64,000 nucleotides of DNA from Anaerotignum propionicum. GTDB lineage: Bacteria > Bacillota > Clostridia > Lachnospirales > Anaerotignaceae. Position numbers and translations under genes: made by a program. The DNA lies in assembly GCF_024461735.1 (NCBI RefSeq), contig NZ_JANGAD010000006.1, positions 1 through 64,000 of the forward strand, read 5' to 3'. Below are positions 35,472 through 44,340 of this stretch, one piece after another. Within the stretch, counting starts at the first letter, position 1. Each line of letters opens with the position of its first letter. The notes beneath the pieces are model-generated. The model was given only the letters and a program-made list of their open reading frames with translations, was not told the DNA's origin and did no database searches.

Positions 35472-35966
35472 ATGAACTTTTTAAAGTGGCTGGATGAGGA
35501 TTTTGAGTTGGCCATTTGCTCGATTTTGATGGTCATTATGACCGTACTAATCTTTGTCCAGGTAATTATGAGATATGTTTTTGGCAGTTCTTTGGTTTGG
35601 TCAGAGGAAATGGCAAGATATGTTTTTATTTGGCTGATTTATCTGGGAATTAGCTATGGTTCCCGTGTAAGAAAACACATTAAAATTGAGGCCGCCCTTG
35701 GGCTGTTTCCCAAAAGGCTTCATCCCTTCGTTATTATTTTAGGTGATGTATTATTCCTTTTATTCTCAGTGGTGATTGTGTATTTAGCTTATGGTGTTGT
35801 AATGCATCAAGTAAAGTTAAATCAGAAATCCCCTGCAATGCAAATTCCTATGTGGTTTATGTATTCCGCACCAATGATTGGTTTTGCACTGACGGCAATT
35901 CGCCAAGTTCAAGTAATAATAAATCGGATGAAAGAGGTTAAGAGGGGAGGGGCAGAATCATGGTAA
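35472..35966 (+). CDS. TRAP transporter small permease (DctQ family)
   Basis: A 164-aa membrane protein with four hydrophobic helices (about 16-36, 52-70, 90-112, 132-152), the DctQ fold. WSEEMARYVFIWLIYLGISY after TM1 is the family signature. ATG 35472 follows TAGGTGG; the longer frame from 35433 lacks a ribosome site. It overlaps the DctM gene by 7 nt and forms the membrane complex with it. Confidence 0.92.
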   Translation: MNFLKWLDEDFELAICSILMVIMTVLIFVQVIMRYVFGSSLVWSEEMARYVFIWLIYLGISYGSRVRKHIKIEAALGLFPKRLHPFVIILGDVLFLLFSVVIVYLAYGVVMHQVKLNQKSPAMQIPMWFMYSAPMIGFALTAIRQVQVIINRMKEVKRGGAESW

Positions 35967-37243
35967 TGGCTGCATTATTCGGCGGACTTGCTGTATTCTT
36001 GATTTTAAATGTACCTGTAGGTATTGCCATCGGTTTGTCATCACTATTGGCTATTTCTTTTACAAAAGGATTGTCCCTTGGATATGTGCCTCAGGCATTG
36101 TTTACTGGTTGTGATTCCTTCCCAATTATGGCAATTCCTTTGTTTATTTTGGCTGGGGAATTAATGGGTGCCGGCGGTGTTTCTAAAAGAATTTTAAGTG
36201 TGTGCAATGTATTCTTTGGAAAAATAACCGGAGGATTGGCCATTGTTACAGTAGTTGTATGTATGTTTTTTGCAGCTGTTTCCGGCTCCGGACCTGCAAC
36301 TGTTGCGGCTGTTGGGTCTATGGTTGTGCCCACCATGTTGGAAAAGGGCTATAGCAAAACCTTTACTTTGGCTTTGATTGCTTGTGCAGGATCCATTGGT
36401 GTCATTATCCCTCCAAGTATTCCTATGGTTATTTACGGTGTTTCCACCAGTACCTCCATTTCAAATCTGTTTTTAGCAGGGTTTATGCCAGGCTTTTTGA
36501 TTGGAATTGCATTAATTATATATTGCTATTTCTATGCAAAAAAACAGGGATGGAAAGGTGATGAAAGAGTCTATACAACAAAAGAGAAATTAGAAGCGAT
36601 TTGGGATGCCAAGTGGGCTTTAATCAACCCTATCATTATTTTGGGTGGTATTTATGCGGGAATCTTCACTCCTACAGAAGCAGCGGCGGTAGCGGCAGTT
36701 TACGCCTTTGTTTGTGGTGTTTTCATACATAAAGAACTTGATTTTAAGAATTTGTTTGCAACGGTGGGAAATGCTTGCTCCACCACGGCGACCACCATGG
36801 TCATTTTGGGATGTGCCACTGCGTTTACAAAAATTCTAACCATTCAACAGATTCCAAACATGATTACAAATGCAATTATTAATGCAACAGATAACACTTT
36901 TTTAATCTTGATGTTAATTAATATTCTGCTGTTAATTGTAGGCTGTTTCATGGATACTACACCAGCAATCATGGTGCTTGCGCCTATTTTGCTGCCTGTG
37001 GCTACCTCTATTGGTCTCAATCCCGTTCACTTCGGTATTATTATGGTTGTAAACTTGGCTATTGGCTTTATTACACCGCCTTTGGGCATCAACTTGTTCG
37101 TGGCCTCTCGTGTGGGAGCGTCACCCTTGGAAACGGTCACCAGGGGCATCATACCTTTTATATTGGTTATGATTGCCTGCCTCCTTTTGATAACTTATAT
37201 CGCACCAATTTCTATGTTTCTGCCAAATCTTTTTACAAAATAA
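35960..37243 (+). CDS. TRAP transporter large permease (DctM family)
   Basis: A 427-aa ion-transporter-superfamily permease with about 12 helices. Typical motifs: IPLFILAGELMGAGGVSKRI, AAVSGSGPATVAAVGSMVVP, GVIIPPSIPMVIYGV and INLFVASRVGASPLE. It moves the solute delivered by the DctP protein using a sodium gradient. The start overlaps the end of the DctQ gene and has GGGAGGGG upstream. The neighbouring enzymes point to a hexonate such as galactonate or gluconate as substrate. Confidence 0.95.
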   Translation: MVMAALFGGLAVFLILNVPVGIAIGLSSLLAISFTKGLSLGYVPQALFTGCDSFPIMAIPLFILAGELMGAGGVSKRILSVCNVFFGKITGGLAIVTVVVCMFFAAVSGSGPATVAAVGSMVVPTMLEKGYSKTFTLALIACAGSIGVIIPPSIPMVIYGVSTSTSISNLFLAGFMPGFLIGIALIIYCYFYAKKQGWKGDERVYTTKEKLEAIWDAKWALINPIIILGGIYAGIFTPTEAAAVAAVYAFVCGVFIHKELDFKNLFATVGNACSTTATTMVILGCATAFTKILTIQQIPNMITNAIINATDNTFLILMLINILLLIVGCFMDTTPAIMVLAPILLPVATSIGLNPVHFGIIMVVNLAIGFITPPLGINLFVASRVGASPLETVTRGIIPFILVMIACLLLITYIAPISMFLPNLFTK

Positions 37244-37253
37244 TTTGTGTGGC

Positions 37254-37285
37254 GTATTCCGCAGTTCCCTTTGGCTGCGGAATAC
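37254..37285 (+). promoter_or_regulatory. Intercistronic hairpin between TRAP and dgoK genes
   Basis: GTATTCCGCAG (37254-37264) and CTGCGGAATAC (37275-37285) form a perfect 11-bp stem without a T tract. It may stabilise mRNA ends or partly separate the transport and catabolic halves of the operon. Confidence 0.55.
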
Positions 37286-37306
37286 AGATAAAAAGGGGTG
37301 TGAGAA

Positions 37307-38296
37307 ATGTATCAAATTTATATTGATTCCGGCACGTCAAACTCCAAGCTTTATTTATTGAAAGATATGCATTCCGTTGATTTTATGATTGCCAATGTAG
37401 GTACAAAGGATTCCGCTATTTCGGGTAGCAATGATGTGCTTTTAAGTGGTTTAAAGGCGATTTATGATGGGGTTTTGGAAAGAAACAATTTGCTTGATAA
37501 AGATATTCAAAGCATTTGGCTTTCTGGCATGGTGACAAACCCCTTTGGGATTATTGAGGTTGAGCATATCAGCACACCGGTTGATGCCAAAAAACTGCTG
37601 GAACAAAGGTATATTCATTATGAAGAAAAGTACTTCCATAGAGAGTTAAACCTCATTCGGGGTGTAAAAACCGCCAAGCGGGGTCAGGCAGTAACGATGG
37701 AGAACATTGACCAAATGAATAATGTTAGAGGGGAAGAAATCGAGGTTGTGGGTATGGTTGCCCGTGGTATTATTCCTATGAATGAGGATTGTGTGATGGT
37801 TTCGCCAGGTTCTCATACTCATTTGGTTTTTGTAAAGAATGGGACGATTATGGATATTGCTTCTAATTTTACTGGGGAACTGAACTATGCCATTAAGAAG
37901 GATACAATTCTTGGTGGAGAATTGACAGATGAGGATATTGTATTAATAAAAGAATATGTTTTACAAGGCTATCAAATGGTCAAAACCTATGGCTTGGCTA
38001 GGGCGTTATATATTGTACATGCCACAAAGGTATTTGGCGTTTGTGAAAATGAAGTCAGAAATTGCTTGCTTAGTGGCATTATTTCCGGCGGCGTCATTGA
38101 CATGCTGAAATATAAAGTTGACAGAGAATGGAATGGCGTGAAAAGAGCCGTAATTATTGGCGGTAAGAATTATATAGAGGCTTATAGAATTCTAATGAAG
38201 CACATTCTTCCTGAAATTGAAACGGAGATAGTTTGCAGCAAGGCGGGAGAAAGCTTTGGATTATATGGTTATTTGGCGCTGGCAGAAATATTATAG
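37307..38296 (+). CDS. dgoK: 2-dehydro-3-deoxygalactonokinase
   Basis: A 329-aa kinase of the DgoK family that phosphorylates 2-dehydro-3-deoxygalactonate at C-6. The phosphate loop is IDSGTSNSKLYLL at the N-terminus; RGEEIEVVGMVARGI and VSPGSHTHLVFVKNG match the conserved RGEE and PGTHsKW-type blocks of the family. The C-terminal VIIGGKNYIEAY is the second nucleotide-binding strand-loop. AAGGGGTGTGA precedes the ATG. It sits between the TRAP genes and the aldolase that uses its product. Confidence 0.88.
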   Translation: MYQIYIDSGTSNSKLYLLKDMHSVDFMIANVGTKDSAISGSNDVLLSGLKAIYDGVLERNNLLDKDIQSIWLSGMVTNPFGIIEVEHISTPVDAKKLLEQRYIHYEEKYFHRELNLIRGVKTAKRGQAVTMENIDQMNNVRGEEIEVVGMVARGIIPMNEDCVMVSPGSHTHLVFVKNGTIMDIASNFTGELNYAIKKDTILGGELTDEDIVLIKEYVLQGYQMVKTYGLARALYIVHATKVFGVCENEVRNCLLSGIISGGVIDMLKYKVDREWNGVKRAVIIGGKNYIEAYRILMKHILPEIETEIVCSKAGESFGLYGYLALAEIL

Positions 38297-38329
38297 TGGC
38301 TAGCGAGAAAGAAAAAGGAGATGTATTTT

Positions 38330-38968
38330 ATGTCTGATACACTACAAAGAATTCTAGATGGCAAGGTGGTTGCCATTGTAAGGGGAATATCCTCAAAATA
38401 TATGATTCCAACAGTGGAAGCCCTCAAGAATGGTGGGATTACTTGCGTGGAGGTAACGTTTAGTCTAAAAAGTGAAGAACAGTCCTTAGATACACTAAAA
38501 TCTATACGCATGATTAAGGAGCATTTCGGTGATTCCGTTGCTGTAGGTGCAGGAACTGTATTGACACCGGAAAATGTTGCTCGGGCCAAAGAGGCAGGGG
38601 CTGAGTATATTATTTCTCCCAATGTAGATGAAGCAGTGATTAAAGCAACAAAAAAAATGGGTATGGTTTCTATTCCCGGTGCCGTTACCCCTACGGAGGT
38701 AATCACTGCCTACAATTGGGGTGCAGATATTGTAAAGCTTTTTCCAGCAGCTTCCCTAGGTCTTCCCTATGTAAAGGCATTAATGGGACCTATTGATGGC
38801 ATTCCATTAACGGCTGTAGGAGGAATAGACGCCTCTAACTACAGAGATTTTATTAATATTGGCTGTGTAGGTGTTGGTGTTGGCGGAAATTTGGCAAACA
38901 AAAAGCTGATTGAAGCAGGAGATTTTGACGCAATTAAAAAACTGGCATTAGAATATGGATTAAAGTAG
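38330..38968 (+). CDS. dgoA: KDPG/KDPGal-type aldolase
   Basis: A 212-aa class I aldolase that cleaves 2-dehydro-3-deoxy-6-phospho-galactonate (or -gluconate) to pyruvate and glyceraldehyde 3-phosphate. VAIVRGISSKYMIPTVEAL, GAGTVLTPENVARAKEAGAE and the Schiff-base lysine in GADIVKLFPAASLG are seen. ATG 38330 is preferred over 38321 because AAGGAG touches the earlier codon. It lies directly after dgoK, so the galactonate product is favoured over KDPG; the second aldolase at 39948 may take the other epimer. Confidence 0.88.
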   Translation: MSDTLQRILDGKVVAIVRGISSKYMIPTVEALKNGGITCVEVTFSLKSEEQSLDTLKSIRMIKEHFGDSVAVGAGTVLTPENVARAKEAGAEYIISPNVDEAVIKATKKMGMVSIPGAVTPTEVITAYNWGADIVKLFPAASLGLPYVKALMGPIDGIPLTAVGGIDASNYRDFINIGCVGVGVGGNLANKKLIEAGDFDAIKKLALEYGLK

Positions 38969-38978
38969 AGGTGAGAAA

Positions 38979-39929
38979 ATGAAAAAGGTATTAATCACCT
39001 CCAGATCCTTTGGGAAAAAAAGTCCCAAACCTTTTGAAGTTTTGGAGTGTGGAGGCATTACATATACGCTGATGGGGGAAGATTTCAATGAGGAAACATT
39101 CAAAGAAACAATTCCTCAGTATGACGGGCTGATTATCGGTGCCCACCCATTTAATCCGGAAGATATGGCCCGTTGCAGTCACTTGAAAATTATCGCAAAG
39201 CATGGTGCTGGGCTGGATAATATTCCTTTGGAGGATGCAAGAAGATTGGGTATTTGTGTTACCAATGTGCCGGCAATGAATGCAAATGCTGTGGCTGATT
39301 TGGCATTTGCTCATATTTTGAATATTTCTCGAGGCGTATCCATCACCAATGAAAGAATACATAACGGAGAATGGAAAACCTTTATCGGAAAAGATGTTTT
39401 TGAGAAAACCTTGGGCTTAGTGGGCTTTGGTGCCATTGCAAAAAACGTTGCCAGACGGGCAAAGGGCTTCTCCATGAGAATTTTAGTTTTTGACCCATTT
39501 GTAACGGTGATTCCTGAGGAGTTTCAGGATTTTGTTACGTTGGTAGATTTGGATACTGTTACGGAAAATAGCGATATAATTTCTATCCACGTGCCTCTTA
39601 CTGAAAGTACGAAGTATCTATTTGATAAAGAACGAATCTTAAAAATGAAAAAAGATGCATATTTAATTAACACTGGTAGAGGTGGCATCATACATGAGCA
39701 AGATTTGTATGAATGCATGAAAAAAGGACATTTGGGAGGATGTGCTGTTGATGTAACAGAGCATGAACCCATTGAAAGAGACAGTCCCCTTTTGGAGTTG
39801 GAAAATTTTGTGGTAACAGCACATATTGGCATGTATTCCATTGAGGCAATCAGTGCCGTCAGCGTTGTTTGTGCTGAAAATGTGGCTAAGGTTCTAAATG
39901 GGGAAGAACCACGCTTTAAGATTGTATAA
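38979..39929 (+). CDS. D-isomer-specific 2-hydroxyacid dehydrogenase
   Basis: A 316-aa NAD(P)-dependent dehydrogenase of the SerA/GhrB group. The NAD motif is LGLVGFGAIAKNVARRAKGF (about 147), with substrate Arg in INTGRGGIIHE (about 233), the catalytic Glu in HEPIERDSP and the His in VVTAHIGMYS (about 283). It could reduce a 2-keto-hexonate to the hexonate, or act on hydroxypyruvate or phosphoglycerate. GAGGTGAG precedes the ATG. Its place between two KDPG-type aldolase genes suggests 2-keto-gluconate reductase, but this is inference. A decayed relative lies at 42036. Confidence 0.87.
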   Translation: MKKVLITSRSFGKKSPKPFEVLECGGITYTLMGEDFNEETFKETIPQYDGLIIGAHPFNPEDMARCSHLKIIAKHGAGLDNIPLEDARRLGICVTNVPAMNANAVADLAFAHILNISRGVSITNERIHNGEWKTFIGKDVFEKTLGLVGFGAIAKNVARRAKGFSMRILVFDPFVTVIPEEFQDFVTLVDLDTVTENSDIISIHVPLTESTKYLFDKERILKMKKDAYLINTGRGGIIHEQDLYECMKKGHLGGCAVDVTEHEPIERDSPLLELENFVVTAHIGMYSIEAISAVSVVCAENVAKVLNGEEPRFKIV

Positions 39930-39947
39930 GAAGAGAGGTAGCATGAT

Positions 39948-40574
39948 ATGGATATCAATCAAAGGATTGAGCAATTAAAAATTGTACCTGTTGTAAAAAT
40001 TGATGATGCGGCGGATGCTAAGCCATTAGCAGAGGCTCTGATTGCTGGGGGGCTGCCCATTGCAGAAGTAACCTTTCGCACAAAGGCCGCTTATGAAGCC
40101 ATTAAAGCTATGGCGGAAATTCCTGAAATGCTTGTAGGTGCAGGCACTGTAATTAATGTGGCACAAGCAAAATTGGCGCTGGAGGCAGGAGCGAAATTTA
40201 TTGTATCTCCAGGGCTAAGTTTGGAGGTTGTATCCTTTGCCAAAGAAAATGACATTCCTGTTTTTCCAGGCGTTTGTACACCCACTGAAGTAATGGCGGC
40301 AATTGCCTTGGATTTGCATGTGGTTAAGTTTTTCCCTGCAGAAGCTTACGGTGGATTGCCTACCATTCAGGCTTTGGCGGGTCCCTTTGGGGATATCCGT
40401 TTTATGCCCACAGGTGGAATTAGCGAGAAGAATATAAAGGAATACTTAGCAAACTCCAAAATAATTGCCTGTGGTGGCAGTTGGATGGTAAAAGACAATT
40501 TGATTCGAGAAAAGAAATTTGAAGAAATTCAAAACATCACCGCTTCTGCTGTGAAATTGGTGCAAGAATCTTAA
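39948..40574 (+). CDS. eda: Bifunctional KHG/KDPG aldolase
   Basis: A 208-aa class I aldolase. LKIVPVVKIDDAADAKPLAE, the active-site region VGAGTVINVAQAKLALEAG, and the Schiff-base lysine in LHVVKFFPAEAYGGLP with FMPTGGISEKN are the KDPG aldolase signature. It cleaves 2-keto-3-deoxy-6-phosphogluconate or 4-hydroxy-2-oxoglutarate. It differs from the aldolase at 38330, so the operon covers two epimeric substrates. No phosphogluconate dehydratase (Edd) gene is present in the window, so KDPG would have to come from a ketodeoxygluconate kinase. A terminator follows at 40583. Confidence 0.9.
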   Translation: MDINQRIEQLKIVPVVKIDDAADAKPLAEALIAGGLPIAEVTFRTKAAYEAIKAMAEIPEMLVGAGTVINVAQAKLALEAGAKFIVSPGLSLEVVSFAKENDIPVFPGVCTPTEVMAAIALDLHVVKFFPAEAYGGLPTIQALAGPFGDIRFMPTGGISEKNIKEYLANSKIIACGGSWMVKDNLIREKKFEEIQNITASAVKLVQES

Positions 40575-40582
40575 TAGAAATG

Positions 40583-40619
40583 GTCGGTAGCGGTGAAAAA
40601 ACCGATGCCGACTGTTTTT
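40583..40619 (+). terminator. Terminator or attenuator between eda and gnd
   Basis: GTCGGTAGCGGT (40583-40594) pairs with ACCGATGCCGAC (40601-40612), with one wobble and one mismatch, followed by GTTTTTG. It may reduce rather than stop transcription into gnd. Confidence 0.7.
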
Positions 40620-40649
40620 GTATAAAACGAAAAATATAGGAGGGATGTT

Positions 40650-42038
40650 ATGAAACATTTTGAAATCGCTGTTTACGGCCTTGGTATTATGGGCAGCAGT
40701 TTGGCTAAGAATCTAGTTGGAAAGGGATTCTCTACGGCTCTTTTTGGTAAAAGCTTGGAAGAAAAAGAACGGTTTCAAACAAAAGGCGATTTTGCTATTT
40801 TCCCTTCAGAAGAAGAAATGGTCAATGCACTAAAACGTCCAAGAGTTATTTTTATGATGGTGACCGCTGGGAAAGCTGTGGATGAGGTAATACATACACT
40901 GGTTCCCCTTCTGGAGGAAGGGGATATCTTAATTGACGGGGGCAACTCCCATTTTAGAGATACCCAAAGGAGATACCACATGCTTTTGAAAAAAGGAATT
41001 GAGTTTTTAGGTGTAGGAGTTTCTGGTGGCGAAAGGGGGGCATTGAGGGGTCCTAGTATGATGGTGGGAGGAAGCAAAAAGGCTTGGGATTCTTGTGGGA
41101 CCATTTTGCAAAAAATTGCAGCGAGGATTGGAGATGAGTATTGCTGCAATTACCTGGATAAAGAGGGTGCAGGGCACTATGTAAAAATGGTACATAACGG
41201 CATTGAGTATGCCATGATTCAACTTATAGCAGATTATTATTCTGTGATGAAAAAGGGACTTGGATTAAGTCATTCAGAAATTGCAGAGCTATTTGCCCAC
41301 TGGAAAAATACCGAGTTGAATTCCTATTTAATAGAAATTACAGCAGCAGTCCTTGCTAAAAAAGATGAGGATGGTGAACCTCTTGTTGAAAAAATCTTAG
41401 ATGTGGCACAGCAAAAAGGCACAGGTAGTTGGGCTTTGGAGGAGGCAATTGCCAAAGGGGTTTATACTCCCACCATTTGCGAGGCGGTTTTTACCAGAAA
41501 TTTTTCACAAGATGTACAGTTGCGCAAAAAGGGAGCACAAGTGCTAAAAGCTACAATAAATGTCGTCCAATTGGAAGGGTATGAGGAAAAGCTAAGAAAT
41601 GCTCTGTATCTGTCCATGATTATAAGCTATGCCCAAGGCATAGCCTTGATAGAGAAAGCTTCTAGGGAGTATGGATGGGAAATAGATTTGCCTTTGGCAG
41701 TTTCCCTTTGGAGAGAGGGTTGCATCATTCGCAGTGAGCTTTTAAAAGATATTGTAAAGGCACTAAAAGAAAGTGGGAAAAATATTCTTTTGTCTCAAAG
41801 CTTTGGGGATTTAGAGAAAGGAGAGAAGGCTTTACGCAAAATTTCTGCCAAGGCCATAGAAGCAGGTATTGCTGTACCAACATTGCTATCGGTGATTTCA
41901 TATTATGATAGCTGTCGTACAGAAAAAATGAATGTGAATATTGTGCAAGGGCTGAGGGATTGCTTTGGTGCCCATACCTATGAAAGAACGGATAAAGAAG
42001 GTATTTTTCACACTGCTTGGATGGAAGGGGAGGAATAA
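40650..42038 (+). CDS. gnd: 6-phosphogluconate dehydrogenase, decarboxylating
   Basis: A 462-aa enzyme converting 6-phosphogluconate to ribulose 5-phosphate, CO2 and NAD(P)H. The nucleotide-binding start is AVYGLGIMGSSLAKNL; IDGGNSHFRDTQRR, GVGVSGGERGALRGPSMMVG and the catalytic lysine in GHYVKMVHNGIEYAMIQLIA (about 185) are intact, and LREGCIIRS-type and C-terminal helical blocks follow. AGGAGGG precedes the ATG. With the gluconokinase-like gene at 32742 it completes gluconate entry into the pentose phosphate pathway. The stop codon abuts a dehydrogenase remnant. Confidence 0.92.
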   Translation: MKHFEIAVYGLGIMGSSLAKNLVGKGFSTALFGKSLEEKERFQTKGDFAIFPSEEEMVNALKRPRVIFMMVTAGKAVDEVIHTLVPLLEEGDILIDGGNSHFRDTQRRYHMLLKKGIEFLGVGVSGGERGALRGPSMMVGGSKKAWDSCGTILQKIAARIGDEYCCNYLDKEGAGHYVKMVHNGIEYAMIQLIADYYSVMKKGLGLSHSEIAELFAHWKNTELNSYLIEITAAVLAKKDEDGEPLVEKILDVAQQKGTGSWALEEAIAKGVYTPTICEAVFTRNFSQDVQLRKKGAQVLKATINVVQLEGYEEKLRNALYLSMIISYAQGIALIEKASREYGWEIDLPLAVSLWREGCIIRSELLKDIVKALKESGKNILLSQSFGDLEKGEKALRKISAKAIEAGIAVPTLLSVISYYDSCRTEKMNVNIVQGLRDCFGAHTYERTDKEGIFHTAWMEGEE

Positions 42039-42388
42039 TGAAACCATCCATTCCCCGTTAGACGATGATACAAAAAAATTGTTAGATATATATGCCTTTG
42101 AGAAAATGAGAAGTAAGGCAGTAATTGTGAATACAGCTCGGGCGGAATTATGAATGAGGATGCATTATTTCATACATTAAAAGATGGTGAAATAGGTGCG
42201 GCAGGTTTAGATGCACTGTCCAGGAACCATCCTATGACAGCTTATTGCTGGAGCTTCCAAACTGTACAATCACGCCCCACCCAGGTGCAGCGACCTATGA
42301 AGCCAGCTGTAGAATGGGGCTTATGGTAGCGCAAAACATTCTTGATATTGTTCAAAAGGGAAGTTGCACCTATACAGTGAATCAATAA
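42036..42388 (+). pseudogene. Truncated, frameshifted 2-hydroxyacid dehydrogenase remnant
   Basis: Three frames must be joined to read the C-terminal third of a SerA-like dehydrogenase: ETIHSPLDDDTKKLL to KAVIVNTARAEL (42036-42152), then NEDALFHTLKDGEIGAAGLD ALSRNHPMT (from about 42156), then LLLELPNCTITPHPGAATYE and ASCRMGLMVAQNILDIV up to the stop at 42388. The catalytic Arg (NTARAEL) and His (TPHPG) segments are recognisable, but the NAD-binding half is absent and the remnant begins exactly at the gnd stop. It is a decayed gene or a deletion junction, and not a close copy of the intact enzyme at 38979. Confidence 0.85.
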
Positions 42389-42433
42389 TCAGTTAAAATT
42401 AACATAAAAACTTGTAAGGGGATGGTCAAAGGC

Positions 42434-43369
42434 ATGGAAGCAATTTTAACAGTGCTGAATAAATTAATGATTATATTTTTTCTGCTCTTAATTGGATATT
42501 TCTGCCGTAAGAAAAAAATCATGAGGGATAGCTTTGTAGAAGATTTCGCGGGATTTTTAACTCGCATTATTATTCCTTGCTTTGTGATTTCTTCTTTACA
42601 GATTGACTATACCCCTGAGTTGTTTCGAGGCGGTGCCACGGTTTTTTTTGTTTGTGTGATTATGCATTTTTGGGGAATGCTTGTAGGGTGGCTATCTTGT
42701 CGTGTTCTAAGGGTGCCTGAGAAAGCCAAAGGTATTTGGATTTTCAGCTGCATGTTTGCCAATATCGGTTTTATGGGAGTGCCGGTTATTGCTATGATTT
42801 TTGGAGGTAATAGTGTATTTTACTGCGCCTTTGCCAGTTTTGCTTTTAACACAACGGCCTATACTTTAGGTGTGATTGTTTTGCAAAAGTGTGGTGACAA
42901 TCCAAAGGGAAGTAAGGTGGATATGAAAAAAATGTTGCTGGCTCCTGTAAATGTGGCAACCTTGTTAGGGCTTTTGTTATTTTTGGGAAATATTCGACTA
43001 CCGGCGCCCATAAAAGATACTGTTAGCATGGTGGGAGGAATGCTTTCGCCCTTGGCTATGATTTATATTGGTGCCATTCTTGGGAAGTTTGATTTTAAGG
43101 AAACAATTATGGAAAAATGGGCTTATCCGGTCTCCTTTTTTCGTTTAATTTTTATGCCCCTGTCTTCTTACATAATATTAAAACCCTTTATACATGATCA
43201 ATTAGTATTAGGAGTAATCGTAGTGGGGTTATCAACCCCTATAGGGGCATTTTGTGCCATTTTGGCTGCGGAATTTGGCGCGGATGAAGCTTTGGCAAGT
43301 AAGTATATTTTTGTAACGACCATTCTGTGTATTTTTACAATGCCAATCTTTTTCATGCTTTTTCTTTGA
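42434..43369 (+). CDS. AEC-family (auxin efflux carrier-like) transporter
   Basis: A 311-aa membrane protein with about ten hydrophobic helices in two halves. FLLLIGYFCRKKKIM near the N-terminus, the FANIGFMGVPV motif (about 110-120) and the later GLSTPIGAFCAILAAEFGAD (about 270-290) are AEC features. Family members move malate, lactate or other small carboxylates. ATG 42434 is preferred, with AAGGGG at 42415 at workable distance; ATG 42422 lies too close to that site. It is the last gene of the hexonate island and may export a carboxylate product or import a substrate. Confidence 0.87.
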   Translation: MEAILTVLNKLMIIFFLLLIGYFCRKKKIMRDSFVEDFAGFLTRIIIPCFVISSLQIDYTPELFRGGATVFFVCVIMHFWGMLVGWLSCRVLRVPEKAKGIWIFSCMFANIGFMGVPVIAMIFGGNSVFYCAFASFAFNTTAYTLGVIVLQKCGDNPKGSKVDMKKMLLAPVNVATLLGLLLFLGNIRLPAPIKDTVSMVGGMLSPLAMIYIGAILGKFDFKETIMEKWAYPVSFFRLIFMPLSSYIILKPFIHDQLVLGVIVVGLSTPIGAFCAILAAEFGADEALASKYIFVTTILCIFTMPIFFMLFL

Positions 43370-43409
43370 TTTTATCATAAACAATTAAGCTCAAAATAAA
43401 GAAAAGAAA

Positions 43410-43862
43410 TTATTTAAAATCGTATACCATAATTCGTTCACCCTTGGCATCATATTCCCCGTTGAAATCAAAACCAAGTACCTTATAAAGATGAATGCTT
43501 AACTGATTTTTATCGAACACACTTAAATAAATCCTGTTACAAGCATATTCCTCATGCATTTTTTTCAATAGAAGGAAAACCGCGGCTTTTCCATAACCCT
43601 TTCCTTGATAGGTTTTATCTATGAGCACACGGTCTAGCCATGCTTCTCCATTGGGGAGGGGGGTCTGAAAATAACCATACATGGCAAAGCCTATTAGAAT
43701 ATCATCATTATATATACCTACAGTGTTCCATTCAGTTGTTTCGTCTGCCTCCTTTAAACATTCTGCTACACTTTCAATGAAGTGCATCCGCTCCGGAAAT
43801 ACGCTGAGAGACTCTGCTTGCTGTCGGTTCTCCATAGTAACTGCACGAAAATGTAGATGCAT
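43410..43862 (-). CDS. GNAT-family N-acetyltransferase
   Basis: A 150-aa acetyltransferase. The acetyl-CoA-binding motif is RVLIDKTYQGKGYGKAAVFL (about 88-107, Q-x-x-G-x-G/A pattern), and SIHLYKVLGFDFNGE is the C-terminal motif B. It resembles the polyamine/aminoglycoside acetyltransferase-like subgroup, but the acceptor cannot be told. AAGGAGG precedes the ATG by about 9 nt on the minus strand. It converges on the AEC gene. Confidence 0.85.
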   Translation of the reverse strand: MHLHFRAVTMENRQQAESLSVFPERMHFIESVAECLKEADETTEWNTVGIYNDDILIGFAMYGYFQTPLPNGEAWLDRVLIDKTYQGKGYGKAAVFLLLKKMHEEYACNRIYLSVFDKNQLSIHLYKVLGFDFNGEYDAKGERIMVYDFK

Positions 43863-43970
43863 AAATTCACTCCTCCTTGGGTTTAATTATTTGGAATAAC
43901 TATTCTCTTATAGTTTGCAAGCGAAGAAAGATATATTAAATTATTGTAATATTACCTATCTAGGTGTTCA

Positions 43971-44186
43971 ATGATAATTTTCATCAACTTGAATAAAAGT
44001 AAGCTAAAATGTGATGATGAAAAAGAGAAATATGGAATATATGTTTATGGAGAATCATATGAATTTATTAGTTTAGTTCGGTGGTTTGATAGAAGATTTC
44101 TCATAAAAATACTATGTATCAAAAAAACTCATAAAATAGCATTGCATGAAAATCTTTATTTTTGTAACATTACACGGATCGAGTAA
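43971..44186 (+). CDS. Small hypothetical protein (doubtful)
   Basis: A 71-codon frame beginning MIIFINLNKSKLK, rich in aromatic and basic residues and predicted mainly beta/alpha without a membrane helix. AGGTG lies about 8 nt before the ATG, a weak ribosome site. I recognise no domain. It may be a degraded fragment of a larger protein or chance. Confidence 0.25.
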   Translation: MIIFINLNKSKLKCDDEKEKYGIYVYGESYEFISLVRWFDRRFLIKILCIKKTHKIALHENLYFCNITRIE

Positions 44187-44280
44187 GATATATTTCATTG
44201 CTTAAAAAACCGAATATAATATTTTTGATTTACATGTATTTTTCACAGTACATTGTTGGAATTATTGTTTATAAATACTA

Positions 44281-44309
44281 TTGCATTCTATTTTTTAATA
44301 ATCTATAAT
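44281..44309 (+). promoter_or_regulatory. Promoter of the riboswitch-controlled operon
   Basis: TTGCAT (44281-44286), a 17-nt spacer and TATAAT (44304-44309). Transcription would begin near 44316, about 25 nt before the first aptamer. Confidence 0.7.
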
Positions 44310-44340
44310 GAACCCATCAAATAAATATGAACCGTATGAT

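Noticed and set aside
38979..39929. Assigning this gene as serA (phosphoglycerate dehydrogenase)
   Set aside because: The motifs fit the broad 2-hydroxyacid dehydrogenase family, and the hexonate context makes a keto-hexonate reductase as likely; no specific symbol is justified.
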